A stretch of 64,000 bases of DNA from positions 186,001 to 250,000 of the forward strand of contig JACKJG010000004.1 of the NCBI GenBank assembly GCA_020638065.1, written 5' to 3'. The notes below the pieces were generated by a model. It saw nothing but the letters and a program-made list of their open reading frames with translations, searched no databases and was not told the origin of the DNA. Below, piece after piece: positions 8,555 to 17,817 of the stretch. Each line of letters opens with the position of its first letter. Within the stretch, counting starts at the first letter, position 1. The stretch comes from Hyphomicrobiaceae bacterium. Its GTDB lineage: Bacteria > Pseudomonadota > Alphaproteobacteria > Rhizobiales > Devosiaceae. The translations under genes were made by a program, and so were the position numbers.

Positions 8555-10176
8555 GTTGCCTGCCTCTGACGTCGTGCGGCCAGAACATGTTCGACGCTCG
8601 GAGAAGCCGCAACCAGTTTTTGTGTATAGGGATGCTGAGGATTGGCAAAGACGCTTTCCGTCTCACCCTCCTCGATGATCTCGCCGCGCTGCATCACCAT
8701 GACCCGGTCGGTGATCGAGCGTACCACGCTCAGATCATGCGAAATGAACAGAAAGGAAATGCCCAGTCGATCGCTGAGATCGGTCAGAAGATCGAGAATC
8801 TGCGCCCGGATTGAAACGTCCAGCGCCGAGACTGCCTCGTCGAGTATGATGAGTGATGGCTTGATGATCAGAGCACGCGCGATGGCGATGCGCTGCCTTT
8901 GTCCACCCGAAAACTCGTGGATGAACTTGTGTGCGTCTGACGCCAGCAACCCCACTTCTTCCAGCGCCGCTTCAATGGCGTGCCGCCGGTCCGCCCCCTG
9001 TGGCGCATCATCCAAAAGGTGAAACGGTTCGGCTACCAGCCGCTCGACCTTGTGGCGCGGGTTGAACGAACCATAGGGGTCCTGAAAGACCACCTGCATC
9101 TTGCGCCTGATATCCCGGCTGTTCGCCGCGTCTTCGGCGAGCACCACGCCATCGACTTCCACATGCCCGCCCTGCATCCGTTCGAGCGCGAGAAGCGCGC
9201 GGGTCAAGGTGGACTTGCCGCAGCCGCTCTCTCCGACCAGCCCGACATTTTCGCCGCGCCGGATCGTGAAGCTAACATTGTTGACCGCACGAAACTGCCC
9301 CGGCGCCGCAAACAACGATTTGCGCGGCAGCCTGTAATCTCGCACCATTCCGTTGACGCGCACCACCGCATGCGAACGGTCAAGGTCCACACCGTGCACC
9401 TTGCGTTCCGGCACATGCTGCGACGCCGAGAAAAGCGCCTTGGTATAGGGGTGGTGCATCGTCTCGAAAACGCTGAGTGTTTCGCCCTGCTCCACCACCT
9501 CGCCTTGCTGCATGATCGCAATCCGGTCGGCGAGATCGGCCACCACCGCGAGATCGTGGGTGATGAAGATCAGCGCCATGCCGTCTTCGTTCACCAGCTT
9601 TTTCAGAAGGTCCAGAATCTGGGCCTGCGTCGTCACATCCAGCGCCGTTGTCGGCTCATCGGCGATCAGAAGGCGCGGCCTCAGCGCAATCGCCATTGCG
9701 ATCACCACGCGCTGCCGCTGCCCGCCGCTCAATTCATGCGGATAACGTCCCAGCGGAAACTGCTCTTCGGGCAATCCGACCCGATTGAGCGTCTCGCGCG
9801 CAATCACCCGCGCCTCCGCTCGCGATTTGCCGGAATGGATCATCACCGTTTCGGCCACCTGATCGCCAATCGTCTTGACCGGGTTGAGCGCCGTCATCGG
9901 CTCCTGAAAGATCATACCGATCTCGTTGCCACGCAATGAGCACATCTCGGCCTCGGAGCGCCCGACGATTTCCATGTCCTCAAACCGGATCGACCCGCCC
10001 AGTTCCGCCGCATGTGGCAGAAGACGCAAGATCGAAAGCGCCGTCATGCTCTTGCCCGACCCGCTTTCGCCGATGATGCCGAGAATTTCGCCCTCATCGA
10101 CCTCCAGATCGATGTCCCGCAGGATCGGCGTCCGGCCAATGCCAAGCGTCAGGTTCTTGATCGCAAGCAGGCTCAT
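8551..10176 (-). CDS. Peptide/opine-type ABC transporter, fused double ATPase (DppD-DppF-like)
   Basis: A 541-residue protein with two complete ABC ATPase domains. The first (about 1-255) has GESGSGKS, LSGGQRQRV, LLIADEPTTALD and ITHDLAV. The second (about 270-530) has GESGCGKST, FSGGQRQRI, LIILDEAVSALD and ISHDLSV. The C-terminal QHPYTQKL of each half is the oligopeptide-transporter extension. This layout equals GsiA/YejF-type fused ATPases that serve DppBC-like permeases. Both halves look catalytically intact except that the second Walker B is followed by A instead of P. It energises uptake with the permeases encoded just upstream, overlapping by ATGA at each end. Confidence 0.92.
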   Translation of the reverse strand: MSLLAIKNLTLGIGRTPILRDIDLEVDEGEILGIIGESGSGKSMTALSILRLLPHAAELGGSIRFEDMEIVGRSEAEMCSLRGNEIGMIFQEPMTALNPVKTIGDQVAETVMIHSGKSRAEARVIARETLNRVGLPEEQFPLGRYPHELSGGQRQRVVIAMAIALRPRLLIADEPTTALDVTTQAQILDLLKKLVNEDGMALIFITHDLAVVADLADRIAIMQQGEVVEQGETLSVFETMHHPYTKALFSASQHVPERKVHGVDLDRSHAVVRVNGMVRDYRLPRKSLFAAPGQFRAVNNVSFTIRRGENVGLVGESGCGKSTLTRALLALERMQGGHVEVDGVVLAEDAANSRDIRRKMQVVFQDPYGSFNPRHKVERLVAEPFHLLDDAPQGADRRHAIEAALEEVGLLASDAHKFIHEFSGGQRQRIAIARALIIKPSLIILDEAVSALDVSIRAQILDLLTDLSDRLGISFLFISHDLSVVRSITDRVMVMQRGEIIEEGETESVFANPQHPYTQKLVAASPSVEHVLAARRQRQAT

Positions 10177-11051
10177 TGGCGGCTCCGCCGCGTTCGCGGG
10201 TCGAAAATGTCCCGCAAGCCATCACCCATCAGATTGAGCCCGAGCACGGTCAGAACAATGGCGAGCCCGGGAATGATCGCGAGATGTGGGGCCAGCGACA
10301 CCAGTGTTTGACTGTCCGCCAGCATCTTGCCCCAACTCGGAATCGGCGGCTGCGCGCCAAGACCGACATAGGCCAATGCCGCCTCCGCCAGAATACCGAG
10401 CGAGAACTGGATCGTACCCTGAACAATCAACGTGTTGGCGATGTTGGGCAGGATATGCTCGACCGAAATGCGTGCCGTGCCCTTACCCGCAACCCGCGCC
10501 GCCAGAACGAACTCGCGGGTCCACAAACTGAGCGCCGCCGCCCGCGACAGACGCGCGAACACCGGGATGTTGAAAATGCCGATGGCAATCATGGCATTGA
10601 TCGCGCTTGGGCCGAACACGGCGGTGATGAGAATGGCGATCAGAAGCGCCGGAAACGCGAAAACCAGATCGTTGCCGCGCATCACCACTTCATCGAGCAG
10701 AGTCCCGCGCACGGCTGCGGCGAGCAATCCGAGCGGAACCCCAAGCCCGATGCCCAGCCCCACGGCCAGAAGCGCCACGATGATCGAGGTTCGCGCACCA
10801 ACCAGGATCATCGAGAAGACGTCGCGGCCATATTGATCCGTGCCGAACCAATGTTCGGCGCTGAACCCCTGCAGCTTGTTCGGAATATCCTGTGCCGCGA
10901 AATCATAGGGCGTCCAGACCAGCGATGTCAGCGCCGACAGGAGGATGATCGCGGTCAGAATGGCCCCGGCGACGAAGCTGCGGGACCTGAGGGCCGAACG
11001 CAGCAATTCGCGCGTGCGGGATTCAGAGATGACCGGGCTGACCTCGCTCAT
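10173..11051 (-). CDS. Peptide-type ABC transporter permease (DppC-like)
   Basis: A 292-residue inner-membrane permease. A hydrophobic segment near residues 27-48 is followed by a periplasmic loop with HWFGTDQYGRDVFS, the OppC-N signature; about five more helices follow, with the EAA-type loop at RISVEHILPNIANT near 210 that contacts the ATPase. It ends in a basic tail. It partners the DppB-like permease. ATGA overlaps link it to both neighbours (11048-11051 and 10173-10176), giving equal translation of the transporter subunits. Confidence 0.92.
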   Translation of the reverse strand: MSEVSPVISESRTRELLRSALRSRSFVAGAILTAIILLSALTSLVWTPYDFAAQDIPNKLQGFSAEHWFGTDQYGRDVFSMILVGARTSIIVALLAVGLGIGLGVPLGLLAAAVRGTLLDEVVMRGNDLVFAFPALLIAILITAVFGPSAINAMIAIGIFNIPVFARLSRAAALSLWTREFVLAARVAGKGTARISVEHILPNIANTLIVQGTIQFSLGILAEAALAYVGLGAQPPIPSWGKMLADSQTLVSLAPHLAIIPGLAIVLTVLGLNLMGDGLRDIFDPRTRRSRQ

Positions 11052-11995
11052 CTCTGGTGCCTCAGCCGCGGGTCGATCAGCACATAGGCGACCTCGACCA
11101 GGAAATTCACAAAGATGACAGCGAAAACCAGCAGCATGACCACCGATTTCACCGTGATCAGATCACGCTGGGTGATCCCCTGAAATATCAGCCGTCCGAG
11201 CCCCGGCAGGTAGAAAACGTTCTCGATGATGATCGCCCCGGCCAGCAGAAACGAGAATTGCAGACCAACGATGGTCAAAACCGGAATGAGGGCATTGCGC
11301 ACCGCGTGCCGCCACAAGGTCTTGTTCTGCGAAAGGCCCTTGGCCCGCGCGGTGCGGATATAATCCTCGCCGAGCGTATCGAGCAGCGACGAGCGCATCA
11401 CCCGCGCCAGAATCGAGGCCTGGGGAAGCGCCAGCGCAATCGCCGGCAGGGTCAGAGATTTGATGCCCTCGAAGAAACCCTTGTTCCACCCCGCAAACCC
11501 GCCCGCCGAAAACCAGTGCAGCGTCACCGCGAAAACCCACATCAGGATGATCGCAAACCAGAAATTGGGCACCGCCACCCCAATCTGGGTTGCGCCCATC
11601 ACGGTCAGATCGGTCGCTGAATTCCGCCGTGCCGCCGCAATGATGCCAGCTGGAAACGCCACCAGAATCGTCAGCGTCAGCGCATACAGCGCCAGCGGTG
11701 CGGAGACCGCGACACGCTGCAAAACTAACTCTGTTACCGGCGAACGATAAGTGTAGGAAATGCCGAAATCGCCATGCAGCATTCCGGCCATCCAGCTGAA
11801 ATAGCGCAGAATAACTGGTTGATCGAGCCCGAGTTGGGTTCTCAGAGCCTGCAACGTATCGGGCTGCGCATTCACGCCCAGCATGAATTGCGCCGGGTCG
11901 CCGGGCAAGATTTCGAGGATGGCGAAAATGATGATGCTCGCGACCAGAAGCGAAATGGCCATCGATACAATGCGGCCGAACAGGAAGGACGTCAT
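11048..11995 (-). CDS. Peptide-type ABC transporter permease (DppB-like)
   Basis: A 315-residue permease with about six membrane helices. LEILPGDPAQFMLG near residues 27-40 and the long periplasmic loop ending in GDFGISYTYRSPV are DppB/OppB hallmarks; ARAKGLSQNKTLWRHAVRNA near 220 is the EAA loop docking to the ATPase. It lies 72 bases after the substrate-binding protein gene, with a 9-bp-stem hairpin between, and overlaps the DppC-like gene by ATGA. Confidence 0.92.
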   Translation of the reverse strand: MTSFLFGRIVSMAISLLVASIIIFAILEILPGDPAQFMLGVNAQPDTLQALRTQLGLDQPVILRYFSWMAGMLHGDFGISYTYRSPVTELVLQRVAVSAPLALYALTLTILVAFPAGIIAAARRNSATDLTVMGATQIGVAVPNFWFAIILMWVFAVTLHWFSAGGFAGWNKGFFEGIKSLTLPAIALALPQASILARVMRSSLLDTLGEDYIRTARAKGLSQNKTLWRHAVRNALIPVLTIVGLQFSFLLAGAIIIENVFYLPGLGRLIFQGITQRDLITVKSVVMLLVFAVIFVNFLVEVAYVLIDPRLRHQR

Positions 11996-12028
11996 CGGGC
12001 CAGTGCTTTGCGCCGTCGAAAGGTTGAA

Positions 12029-12060
12029 CCGGGTGGCAGCACGAAACCGCCGCCACCCGG
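12029..12060 (-). terminator. Intercistronic hairpin between binding-protein and permease genes
   Basis: CCGGGTGGC at 12029-12037 pairs perfectly with GCCACCCGG at 12052-12060, loop 14 bases. No T tract follows on the minus strand, so it is more likely a partial terminator or a 3' stabiliser that keeps the binding-protein message more abundant than the permease message, as is common in such operons. Confidence 0.5.
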
Positions 12061-12067
12061 AATGAGA

Positions 12068-13555
12068 CTATTCAGCCCAGCTGAGTTCGGAAATCACCGC
12101 CGCCGGGATGGGAGCGTTGGCCCGAATGCCACTCAGGTCCTTGTTGGCCACCGTCACGTTGGCCAGTTCGAACAGGAAGCCTGCTGCAAAATCATTGGCC
12201 AGGATTTCCTGAATCTGCTTTTTCAGTTCCGTCTGCCGCGCCGGATCGCTCGTCACCGCCAATTCGGCCACCGCCGCATTGTAGGCTTCGGAATGATAGG
12301 CGAAATAGTAATCGTCCCGAGCGAACACACCATAATCATTCGGTTCGACATGGCTGACGATGGTCAGATCATAGTCGCGGTTGGTGAAAACGTTCTGCAG
12401 CCAGTCGGCCCATTCCACATTGGTGATCTCGACATTGATCCCCACATTGGCCAATTCCTGCTGGATGATCGGCCCGGCTTGACGCGCATAGGCCGCCGGC
12501 GGAAGCTTGAGCGAGAGGGTCAAGTCAGAAACACCTGCCTCGGCCAGAAGCGACTTGGACAATTCCGGATCGAAATTCGAAATCCCGGTCAGGTCTTCAT
12601 AGGCCGGATCGGATGGCGAGAAGAAGCTGCCGATCGGCGTTCCATAGCCGAACTGCGCGCCGTCGATCAGTGCCTGCCGGTCAAGCGCGTGCGCGATGGC
12701 AGCGCGGACCTTCACATTGTCGAGCGGCGGCTTGCCATTGTTCATGGCCAGAACCGTCTCGCCATTGGTTGACCCGACAATCACCTGGAAACGAGGGTCT
12801 GCCTTGATCACGTCAAGCGTTTCGGGCGCCGGGAAGCCGCCGAACAGATCGACGTCACCCGCAAGAATCGAGGCCAAAGCGGCGGTCGGATCGGAAATGA
12901 ACTTGATCGTGGCCGTTTCGATCGAAGGCGTAGCGCCCCAATAATCGGCGTTGGCTTCCATGGACACGTGATCGCCCTTGACCCACTCAACGAATTTGTA
13001 GGGCCCGGTGCCGACCGGATTGTTGGCATTGTCCGCTTCGCTGGCGGGCGAAACGATGATCGCATCGCCCCAACCCATATTGTAAAGGAAATCACCCTGC
13101 GGGCTGCCAAGTGTCACCGTCACCGTGTTCGGATCGACCACATCCACCGAAGTAATATTGGCGAAAAGCTGCTTTTGCGCATTGACCGAATCCTCGGCGC
13201 GCGCGCGGTCGAGCGAGAACTTCACATCATCAGCCGAAAATGGTGTCCCGTCGTGGAAGGTCACACCTTCCTGCAGATGGAATGTGTAGGTCAGCCCATC
13301 GCCCGAGATGTCCCAGGACTTGGCCAGAAGCGGCTGCACCGCCCCGTCGCCATCGATCTTGGTCAAGCCTTCGAAAATGTTGTCATAGGTAACCGAGCGA
13401 ATGGCTGCGGCCGCGCCGCCCGTCGTCGGGTCAAGGCTGGGCGGCTCAAGCTGCATCGCCATGTTGAGATTCGTGCCGGCTGCGTAGGCGGGCGACAGCC
13501 CCAGCGCCATCACCAGCGCCACTGCACTTCCCGTCAGAATTGCACTGAATTTCAT
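12068..13555 (-). CDS. ABC transporter substrate-binding protein, family 5 (DppA-like)
   Basis: A 495-residue periplasmic binding protein. ATG at 13555 begins a Sec signal peptide (MKFSAILTGSAVALVMALGL, cleavage near AYAA-GT at about residue 24), and GGGAG lies upstream; the longer in-frame reading from 13741 has no signal peptide and is rejected. LEPPSLDPTTG near 33 and the region DGLTYTFHLQEGVTFHDG near 90-107 are SBP_bac_5 signatures. Ligands in this family include di/oligopeptides, opines, glutathione, nickel and sugars; the co-encoded M20 deacylase, ALDH and SDR favour an N-acylated or opine-like compound. Confidence 0.9.
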   Translation of the reverse strand: MKFSAILTGSAVALVMALGLSPAYAAGTNLNMAMQLEPPSLDPTTGGAAAAIRSVTYDNIFEGLTKIDGDGAVQPLLAKSWDISGDGLTYTFHLQEGVTFHDGTPFSADDVKFSLDRARAEDSVNAQKQLFANITSVDVVDPNTVTVTLGSPQGDFLYNMGWGDAIIVSPASEADNANNPVGTGPYKFVEWVKGDHVSMEANADYWGATPSIETATIKFISDPTAALASILAGDVDLFGGFPAPETLDVIKADPRFQVIVGSTNGETVLAMNNGKPPLDNVKVRAAIAHALDRQALIDGAQFGYGTPIGSFFSPSDPAYEDLTGISNFDPELSKSLLAEAGVSDLTLSLKLPPAAYARQAGPIIQQELANVGINVEITNVEWADWLQNVFTNRDYDLTIVSHVEPNDYGVFARDDYYFAYHSEAYNAAVAELAVTSDPARQTELKKQIQEILANDFAAGFLFELANVTVANKDLSGIRANAPIPAAVISELSWAE

Positions 13556-13650
13556 GTCGTATCTCTCCCTTGTGCACGGGGCATCGCGTCCCCTTGACAC
13601 CATCCTAAGCGCAAATATGCGCGCCTTCCAAGTGGTTTGGGGTTTGCACC

Positions 13651-14949
13651 CTATTGGTCTGTAGGCTCGTCGGTCAGCAGTTGCACCAGCGCATGCGCCA
13701 TCACCTTGGCGGAATCGATCATGTCGGTCACCCCGACCCATTCATCCGGCTGATGCGCGAGGTCCAGCACGCCTGGCCCATAGGCGATGCAATTGTGCAT
13801 CCGCCCGATCCGGTCGATATGCTTCTGATCATAGGTGCCCGGCGACACCACATAGTCCGGGTCCTGCCGCATCACCGCATTGATCGCTTTGGCGACCGAG
13901 GTGACGACCGGCGCGTCCTTGGCGGTCATTGTGGGCGAGACCTGCCACAATTCCTTGAGATCGTACCGGAATTTCGGACGTTCCGATTTCACCTTTTCCA
14001 AAAGGTCGACGATCTCGCTTCTGACCTGCTCGCCGCTCTCCTCGATCAGATAACGCCGGTCGATCACCATCCGGCAGGAATCGGGAACCAATGCCGCGGG
14101 GAATCCTGTGAAATCTTTCTCAGGTTCCTCCAGCCCGCCATGGAATGAGTTGATGTTGAGCGTCGATTGTCGTGCCCCTTCCGGCACGACTGGCATTTCT
14201 GTCGTCCGGCTGGCGAGCATCGGGAAAAGGCTTGTCTCCATTTCCGAGACCACTGCCCCCATGTGCCGGACCGCGCAATCACCCAGAAACGGCATCGAAC
14301 CGTGTGCGATGTGCCCATGCGTCTCGATTTCCGCCCACCACACCCCGCGATGACCCAGGCAGATCCGGTCCTTGTTCAAAGGCTCGGGAATGATGACATG
14401 CTGCACCCGCTCCGGGGTGAAATAGCCTTTCTCGGCCAGATAAGCGACACCGCCATAGCCGCCTGTCTCCTCGTCCGCCGTACCCGAAATCTCCACCGCC
14501 CCGGCAAAGTCCGGATAAAGGTCAATGAACGCCTCCGCCGCGATAATCGATGCGGCGAGCCCGCCCTTCATGTCGCAGGTGCCGCGGCCGTAAATCTTGT
14601 CGCCGACCAGTTCGCCGCCAAACGGGTCCTTCGTCCAGCCATGCCCGACTGCAACCACGTCGATGTGGGAATTGAAATGCACGCACTCTCCGGGCTGGCT
14701 GCCTTCCTTGCGGGCAATCACGTTCCAGCGCGGATGCTTGTCGCTGTCGCCGGGTGCGCCGTGAGCGCGAATAAGTTCGATTGCGAACCCGCGCCGCTCA
14801 AGCCGGGATTGGAGATAGACGCAGATATCGTGATAGAAGTCACCCGGCGGATTGAGCGTCGGGATGCGCACCAGGTCCTGCGTCAGTGAAATCAGATCAT
14901 CGCGTCGTGCTTCGATCTCATTCAGAAGGTTTTCAAGCCGGGCCGCCAT
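13651..14949 (-). CDS. M20-family metallo-deacylase/peptidase (ArgE/DapE type)
   Basis: A 432-residue zinc hydrolase. HFNSHIDVVAVG near 93 carries the first metal His and Asp; GRGTCDMKGG near 121 gives the bridging Asp; DEETGG near 159 gives the catalytic Glu and metal Glu; a further His is in DLAHQPDEWV near 405. Length and the central dimerisation domain fit the ArgE/DapE/ACY1 family, which cleaves N-acyl amino acids or dipeptides. AAGGAG six bases before the ATG supports the start. It is upstream of, and probably co-transcribed with, the peptide-type transporter (95-base gap), pointing to hydrolysis of the imported amide. Confidence 0.88.
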   Translation of the reverse strand: MAARLENLLNEIEARRDDLISLTQDLVRIPTLNPPGDFYHDICVYLQSRLERRGFAIELIRAHGAPGDSDKHPRWNVIARKEGSQPGECVHFNSHIDVVAVGHGWTKDPFGGELVGDKIYGRGTCDMKGGLAASIIAAEAFIDLYPDFAGAVEISGTADEETGGYGGVAYLAEKGYFTPERVQHVIIPEPLNKDRICLGHRGVWWAEIETHGHIAHGSMPFLGDCAVRHMGAVVSEMETSLFPMLASRTTEMPVVPEGARQSTLNINSFHGGLEEPEKDFTGFPAALVPDSCRMVIDRRYLIEESGEQVRSEIVDLLEKVKSERPKFRYDLKELWQVSPTMTAKDAPVVTSVAKAINAVMRQDPDYVVSPGTYDQKHIDRIGRMHNCIAYGPGVLDLAHQPDEWVGVTDMIDSAKVMAHALVQLLTDEPTDQ

Positions 14950-15048
14950 GTGTCACTCCTTGGTTCCGCGGAAAAGTGATCCGGCAGCCCGGCGCTGTCA
15001 ATCGCTCCGCACGAAGCAAATCGTGAGCACCAGCAACAGGATCAATTG

Positions 15049-15834
15049 ATGCGAGGCTTTTCCGCAAATCTCGGACTGCTTTACACCAGCCTGCCAATGG
15101 CCGAACGCATGGATGCAGCAGCAAGGGACGGATTTCGCTGCGTCGAATTCCAGTTTCCCTACGAGCTCGATCCGAGATTCATCCACGACCGGCTGGACGA
15201 ACTTGAGCTCCAGCTTCTCGGCATCAACACGGATGTCGATCCAGGCCCGGCGGGTCACTTTGGACTGGCAGCCCTGCCGGACAGGGTCGAGGAAGCCCGC
15301 ATGCTCATCGATCGCGCCATTGAACTCGCGCATCTCGCCGGCGGAAACGCCGTTCACGTCATGGCCGGGAACACGCCCGCAAACCAACCTTTGGCCCGGG
15401 AGACCTTCAGGTCCAATCTCGCATATGCCGCCGAAGCTGCAGACACTTTGGGGCTGACGATCCTGATCGAACCCCTGAACCGGGCTGACATGCCGGACTA
15501 TTTCTTCGCAAGAGCTCTAGAAGCCATGGACATTATTGAGGAACTGGACACTGCGAACCTCAAGCTGCAGTTCGACGCCTACCACATCGTCAAGATGGGG
15601 GATGATCCCGTAGCGCTATTTCCCGAAATGGCCCATCGTGTGGGCCATGTGCAGATCGCAGGTTCACCGGATCGAACGGAGCCCCAGAACGGCGCACCTG
15701 ATCTTGCCGCACTCTTTTTAGTGCTCAAGCAATGCGATTATCAGGGTTACATCGGCCTTGAGTATAAGCCAACCTGCGACCCGGCAGAGACCCTGCGCGA
15801 GGTTCAGGCAATCTGGGACGAAACCGCCGCCTAA
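15049..15834 (+). CDS. Hydroxypyruvate isomerase-like sugar isomerase (AP endonuclease family 2 fold)
   Basis: A 261-residue TIM-barrel protein resembling Hyi/OtnI. Typical points are FSANLGLLYT at the start, GFRCVEFQFPYE near 29-40, ILIEPLNRADMPDYFF near 139-154 (metal Glu), LQFDAYH near 174, HVQIAGSPDR near 201, and GYIGLEYKPT near 238 (metal Glu). It likely interconverts an aldose and ketose such as hydroxypyruvate and tartronate semialdehyde. ATG at 15049 has AGGA seven bases upstream; the TTG at 15046 is less likely. It is divergent from the M20 gene and converges with ureG with a four-base end overlap. Confidence 0.83.
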   Translation: MRGFSANLGLLYTSLPMAERMDAAARDGFRCVEFQFPYELDPRFIHDRLDELELQLLGINTDVDPGPAGHFGLAALPDRVEEARMLIDRAIELAHLAGGNAVHVMAGNTPANQPLARETFRSNLAYAAEAADTLGLTILIEPLNRADMPDYFFARALEAMDIIEELDTANLKLQFDAYHIVKMGDDPVALFPEMAHRVGHVQIAGSPDRTEPQNGAPDLAALFLVLKQCDYQGYIGLEYKPTCDPAETLREVQAIWDETAA

Positions 15835-16442
15835 AGCCCGCCATTCACCCTGAGAAACGAAACCACTTCATCGACACCTGTGCCGCGTTTCAAGTCGGTG
15901 AAGATCGTTCGACCACCGTTGCGCATCCGCTCTGCATCCGCACGCATAACGTCGAGATCGACGCCTACATAGGGCGCCAGATCAGCCTTGTTGATGATCA
16001 GCAAATCCGATTTGGTGATACCCGGCCCGCCCTTGCGCGGGATTTCCTCACCCTGCGCCACCGAGATGACGTAGATGGTCAGGTCGGCAAGATCCGGCGA
16101 AAAGGTCGCCGCCAGATTGTCTCCGCCGCTCTCGATCATGATCAGTTCGAGATCGTCGAAAGCCCCCCTGAGATCGGCAATCGCGGCCAGATTGATCGAA
16201 GCGTCCTCGCGAATTGCCGTGTGCGGGCACCCGCCCGTCTCCACGCCCCGGATCCGGTCGGCCGAGAGCGCCTGCGCCCGCACCAGAAAATCCGCGTCTT
16301 CGGTCGTGTAGATGTCGTTGGTGATGACGGCAATGGAATGGGTGTCGCGAAAGGCGCGGCACAATTGTTCCGTGAGCGCCGTTTTGCCCGACCCGACCGG
16401 ACCACCAATTCCCACCCGCAATGGACCATTTGCCGATTTCAT
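15831..16442 (-). CDS. ureG: Urease accessory GTPase UreG
   Basis: A 203-residue SIMIBI-class GTPase. GGPVGSGKTAL near residues 13-23 is the P-loop, ETGGCPHTAIRED near 68-80 contains the invariant Cys-Pro-His nickel site, ESGGDNL near 104 is the switch region, and NKADLAPYVG near 150 is the guanine-specificity motif. UreG uses GTP to drive nickel delivery into the UreC active site as part of the UreD-UreF-UreG complex. Its ATG overlaps the ureF stop (ATGA at 16439-16442). Confidence 0.97.
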   Translation of the reverse strand: MKSANGPLRVGIGGPVGSGKTALTEQLCRAFRDTHSIAVITNDIYTTEDADFLVRAQALSADRIRGVETGGCPHTAIREDASINLAAIADLRGAFDDLELIMIESGGDNLAATFSPDLADLTIYVISVAQGEEIPRKGGPGITKSDLLIINKADLAPYVGVDLDVMRADAERMRNGGRTIFTDLKRGTGVDEVVSFLRVNGGL

Positions 16443-17116
16443 GTGCGGAAAATCCTCACCTTGAGAGTTTCGTGTTTCATCGCTGCGATGTCCGACATCA
16501 AGGCCGCGCCGCCGATATCGCCAATATCGGTTTGAAACGCCCTTTTGGCGTTTGCGGCGATGATCGGTTCCAGCCGCGACATCACCCGCACCCCATCCAT
16601 CTGTCCGAGTGGCACCAGTCTTTGTGCGACGGCAACCAGATTGGCGCAGAAAGCCTGCACATAAAGCCGGATCGCCGGCAATGCAGGCACGTCATTCCTT
16701 CCGGCCAACGCGCCCACGACAACCGGATATGCGGCATGTTCCGGATCGATTCCGTTGGGCAACGGCCCGCCCAGCTCCACCGCTTGCGCAAAAGCCCTTC
16801 CCATTTCCGACTGCTCAACCTGCCGTTCCTTTGAACTCGCCAGGGCCAGGGCCAGATCGGTCAGCTTCGCGAGTCTCTCCCCATCGTTCCACCCGGCAAT
16901 TGCGGCACCGACAAACACCGCATCGTTGAACGCACCACCGTGCGCCACCAAAAAGTCCAGCCAGTCGAAAAGCGATTCCCGATCCACGACCAGTCCCTCC
17001 GCAATCGCCTGCTCCAGCCCGTGCGAATAGGCGAACGCCCCGACGGGAAAGGACGGCGACAGCCAATAGCTCAGCTTGACCAGACCGTCCTCATCCATGC
17101 TGGTGAGAATGGTCAT
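16439..17116 (-). CDS. ureF: Urease accessory protein UreF
   Basis: A 225-residue all-helical UreF. YWLSPSFPVGAFAYSHGLE near residues 14-32 is the family signature; ALMSDIAAMKHETLKVRIFRT ends the protein with the C-terminal tail that contacts UreG. Start choice is uncertain: ATG at 17116 gives the usual short lead before the signature; 17098 (overlapping the ureE stop by eight bases) would also work, while 17134 and 17170 extend deep into ureE. None has a strong Shine-Dalgarno, suggesting coupling to ureE translation. UreF acts as the activator that couples UreG to the urease-UreD complex. Confidence 0.95.
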   Translation of the reverse strand: MTILTSMDEDGLVKLSYWLSPSFPVGAFAYSHGLEQAIAEGLVVDRESLFDWLDFLVAHGGAFNDAVFVGAAIAGWNDGERLAKLTDLALALASSKERQVEQSEMGRAFAQAVELGGPLPNGIDPEHAAYPVVVGALAGRNDVPALPAIRLYVQAFCANLVAVAQRLVPLGQMDGVRVMSRLEPIIAANAKRAFQTDIGDIGGAALMSDIAAMKHETLKVRIFRT

Positions 17117-17591
17117 GGCTGTGGGCATGTTCATGGTCAGGATCGTGTCCGTGAGAATGATAGGCGCCATGCAGCGGAAGGAACGGCTCTACGACCTCCG
17201 ACACCAGAGCGCCAAGGCCTTCGAGCATGTGTTCGATCACGTGATCGCGCTGCAACAGTATCCGTGACTCTTCCACCTGTGCCGGAAGGTGCCTGTTGCC
17301 GATATGCCAGGCCAGTTGCGCGACGCTTGTCCCCGCGCCGGGCCGGACCTGCATCAACTCTTCAGCGGCCGCCTCTACGACGACAAGCCCGCCATCATCG
17401 AGAACCAGCGCATCGCCATGCGCCAGCATAATGGATTGCGCCAGATCGAGCATGACCGGAGCGCCATCGTCCAGCATCAGGCGCTTGCGCCGGACGTGAC
17501 GCTGATCGGCGGGAAGGGTTACCGAGCCCTTTATCCGGTCCTTGTCTGCGTCATAGGTTCCCGCCCGCCTGATTTGCGTGCATGTCGCCAT
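17091..17591 (-). CDS. ureE: Urease nickel chaperone UreE with His-rich tail
   Basis: A 166-residue metallochaperone. The N-terminal peptide-binding domain has VRRKRLMLDDGAPVMLDL near 34-51; the central metal domain includes AWHIGNRHLPAQV near 92-104 with the conserved nickel His, and HVIEHMLEGLGA near 117. The C-terminus has about ten histidines in some 22 residues alternating with Asp/Glu/Ser, a nickel storage tail as in Klebsiella. ATG at 17591 follows an AGG-containing stretch; the in-frame ATG at 17630 would add 13 residues. It is first of an E-F-G operon separated from ureDABC by a plus-strand gene. Confidence 0.93.
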   Translation of the reverse strand: MATCTQIRRAGTYDADKDRIKGSVTLPADQRHVRRKRLMLDDGAPVMLDLAQSIMLAHGDALVLDDGGLVVVEAAAEELMQVRPGAGTSVAQLAWHIGNRHLPAQVEESRILLQRDHVIEHMLEGLGALVSEVVEPFLPLHGAYHSHGHDPDHEHAHSHDHSHQHG

Positions 17592-17683
17592 TTTTCGGCC
17601 TGCTTTGCCTGATTGCACCGTCTCGATCATGCCGCCAAAGTCGCCGTTTGCATAGGTCCGTCATCTTGCGTTCAGGGTGATTT

Positions 17684-17757
17684 GTTAACGTAACGAATGA
17701 AGACCGCCGCAACTTTCTTCAACTAGGATGGGATCTGGTGTTGACGCTTACGTTAAC
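17684..17757. promoter_or_regulatory. Inverted GTTAACGTAA pair between ureE and hemolysin III genes
   Basis: GTTAACGTAA at 17684-17693 recurs in perfect inverted orientation as TTACGTTAAC at 17748-17757 within the 226-base divergent gap. Two identical 10-base half sites 54 bases apart could hold one regulator acting on both the ureEFG and hemolysin III promoters. No matching regulator is identifiable in the window. Confidence 0.45.
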
Positions 17758-17817
17758 CATGACGCAGACTGAATGGAGAGGCCAAGCAGTCAGTTTTCGG
17801 CATCAGGAGGAGCCGGT

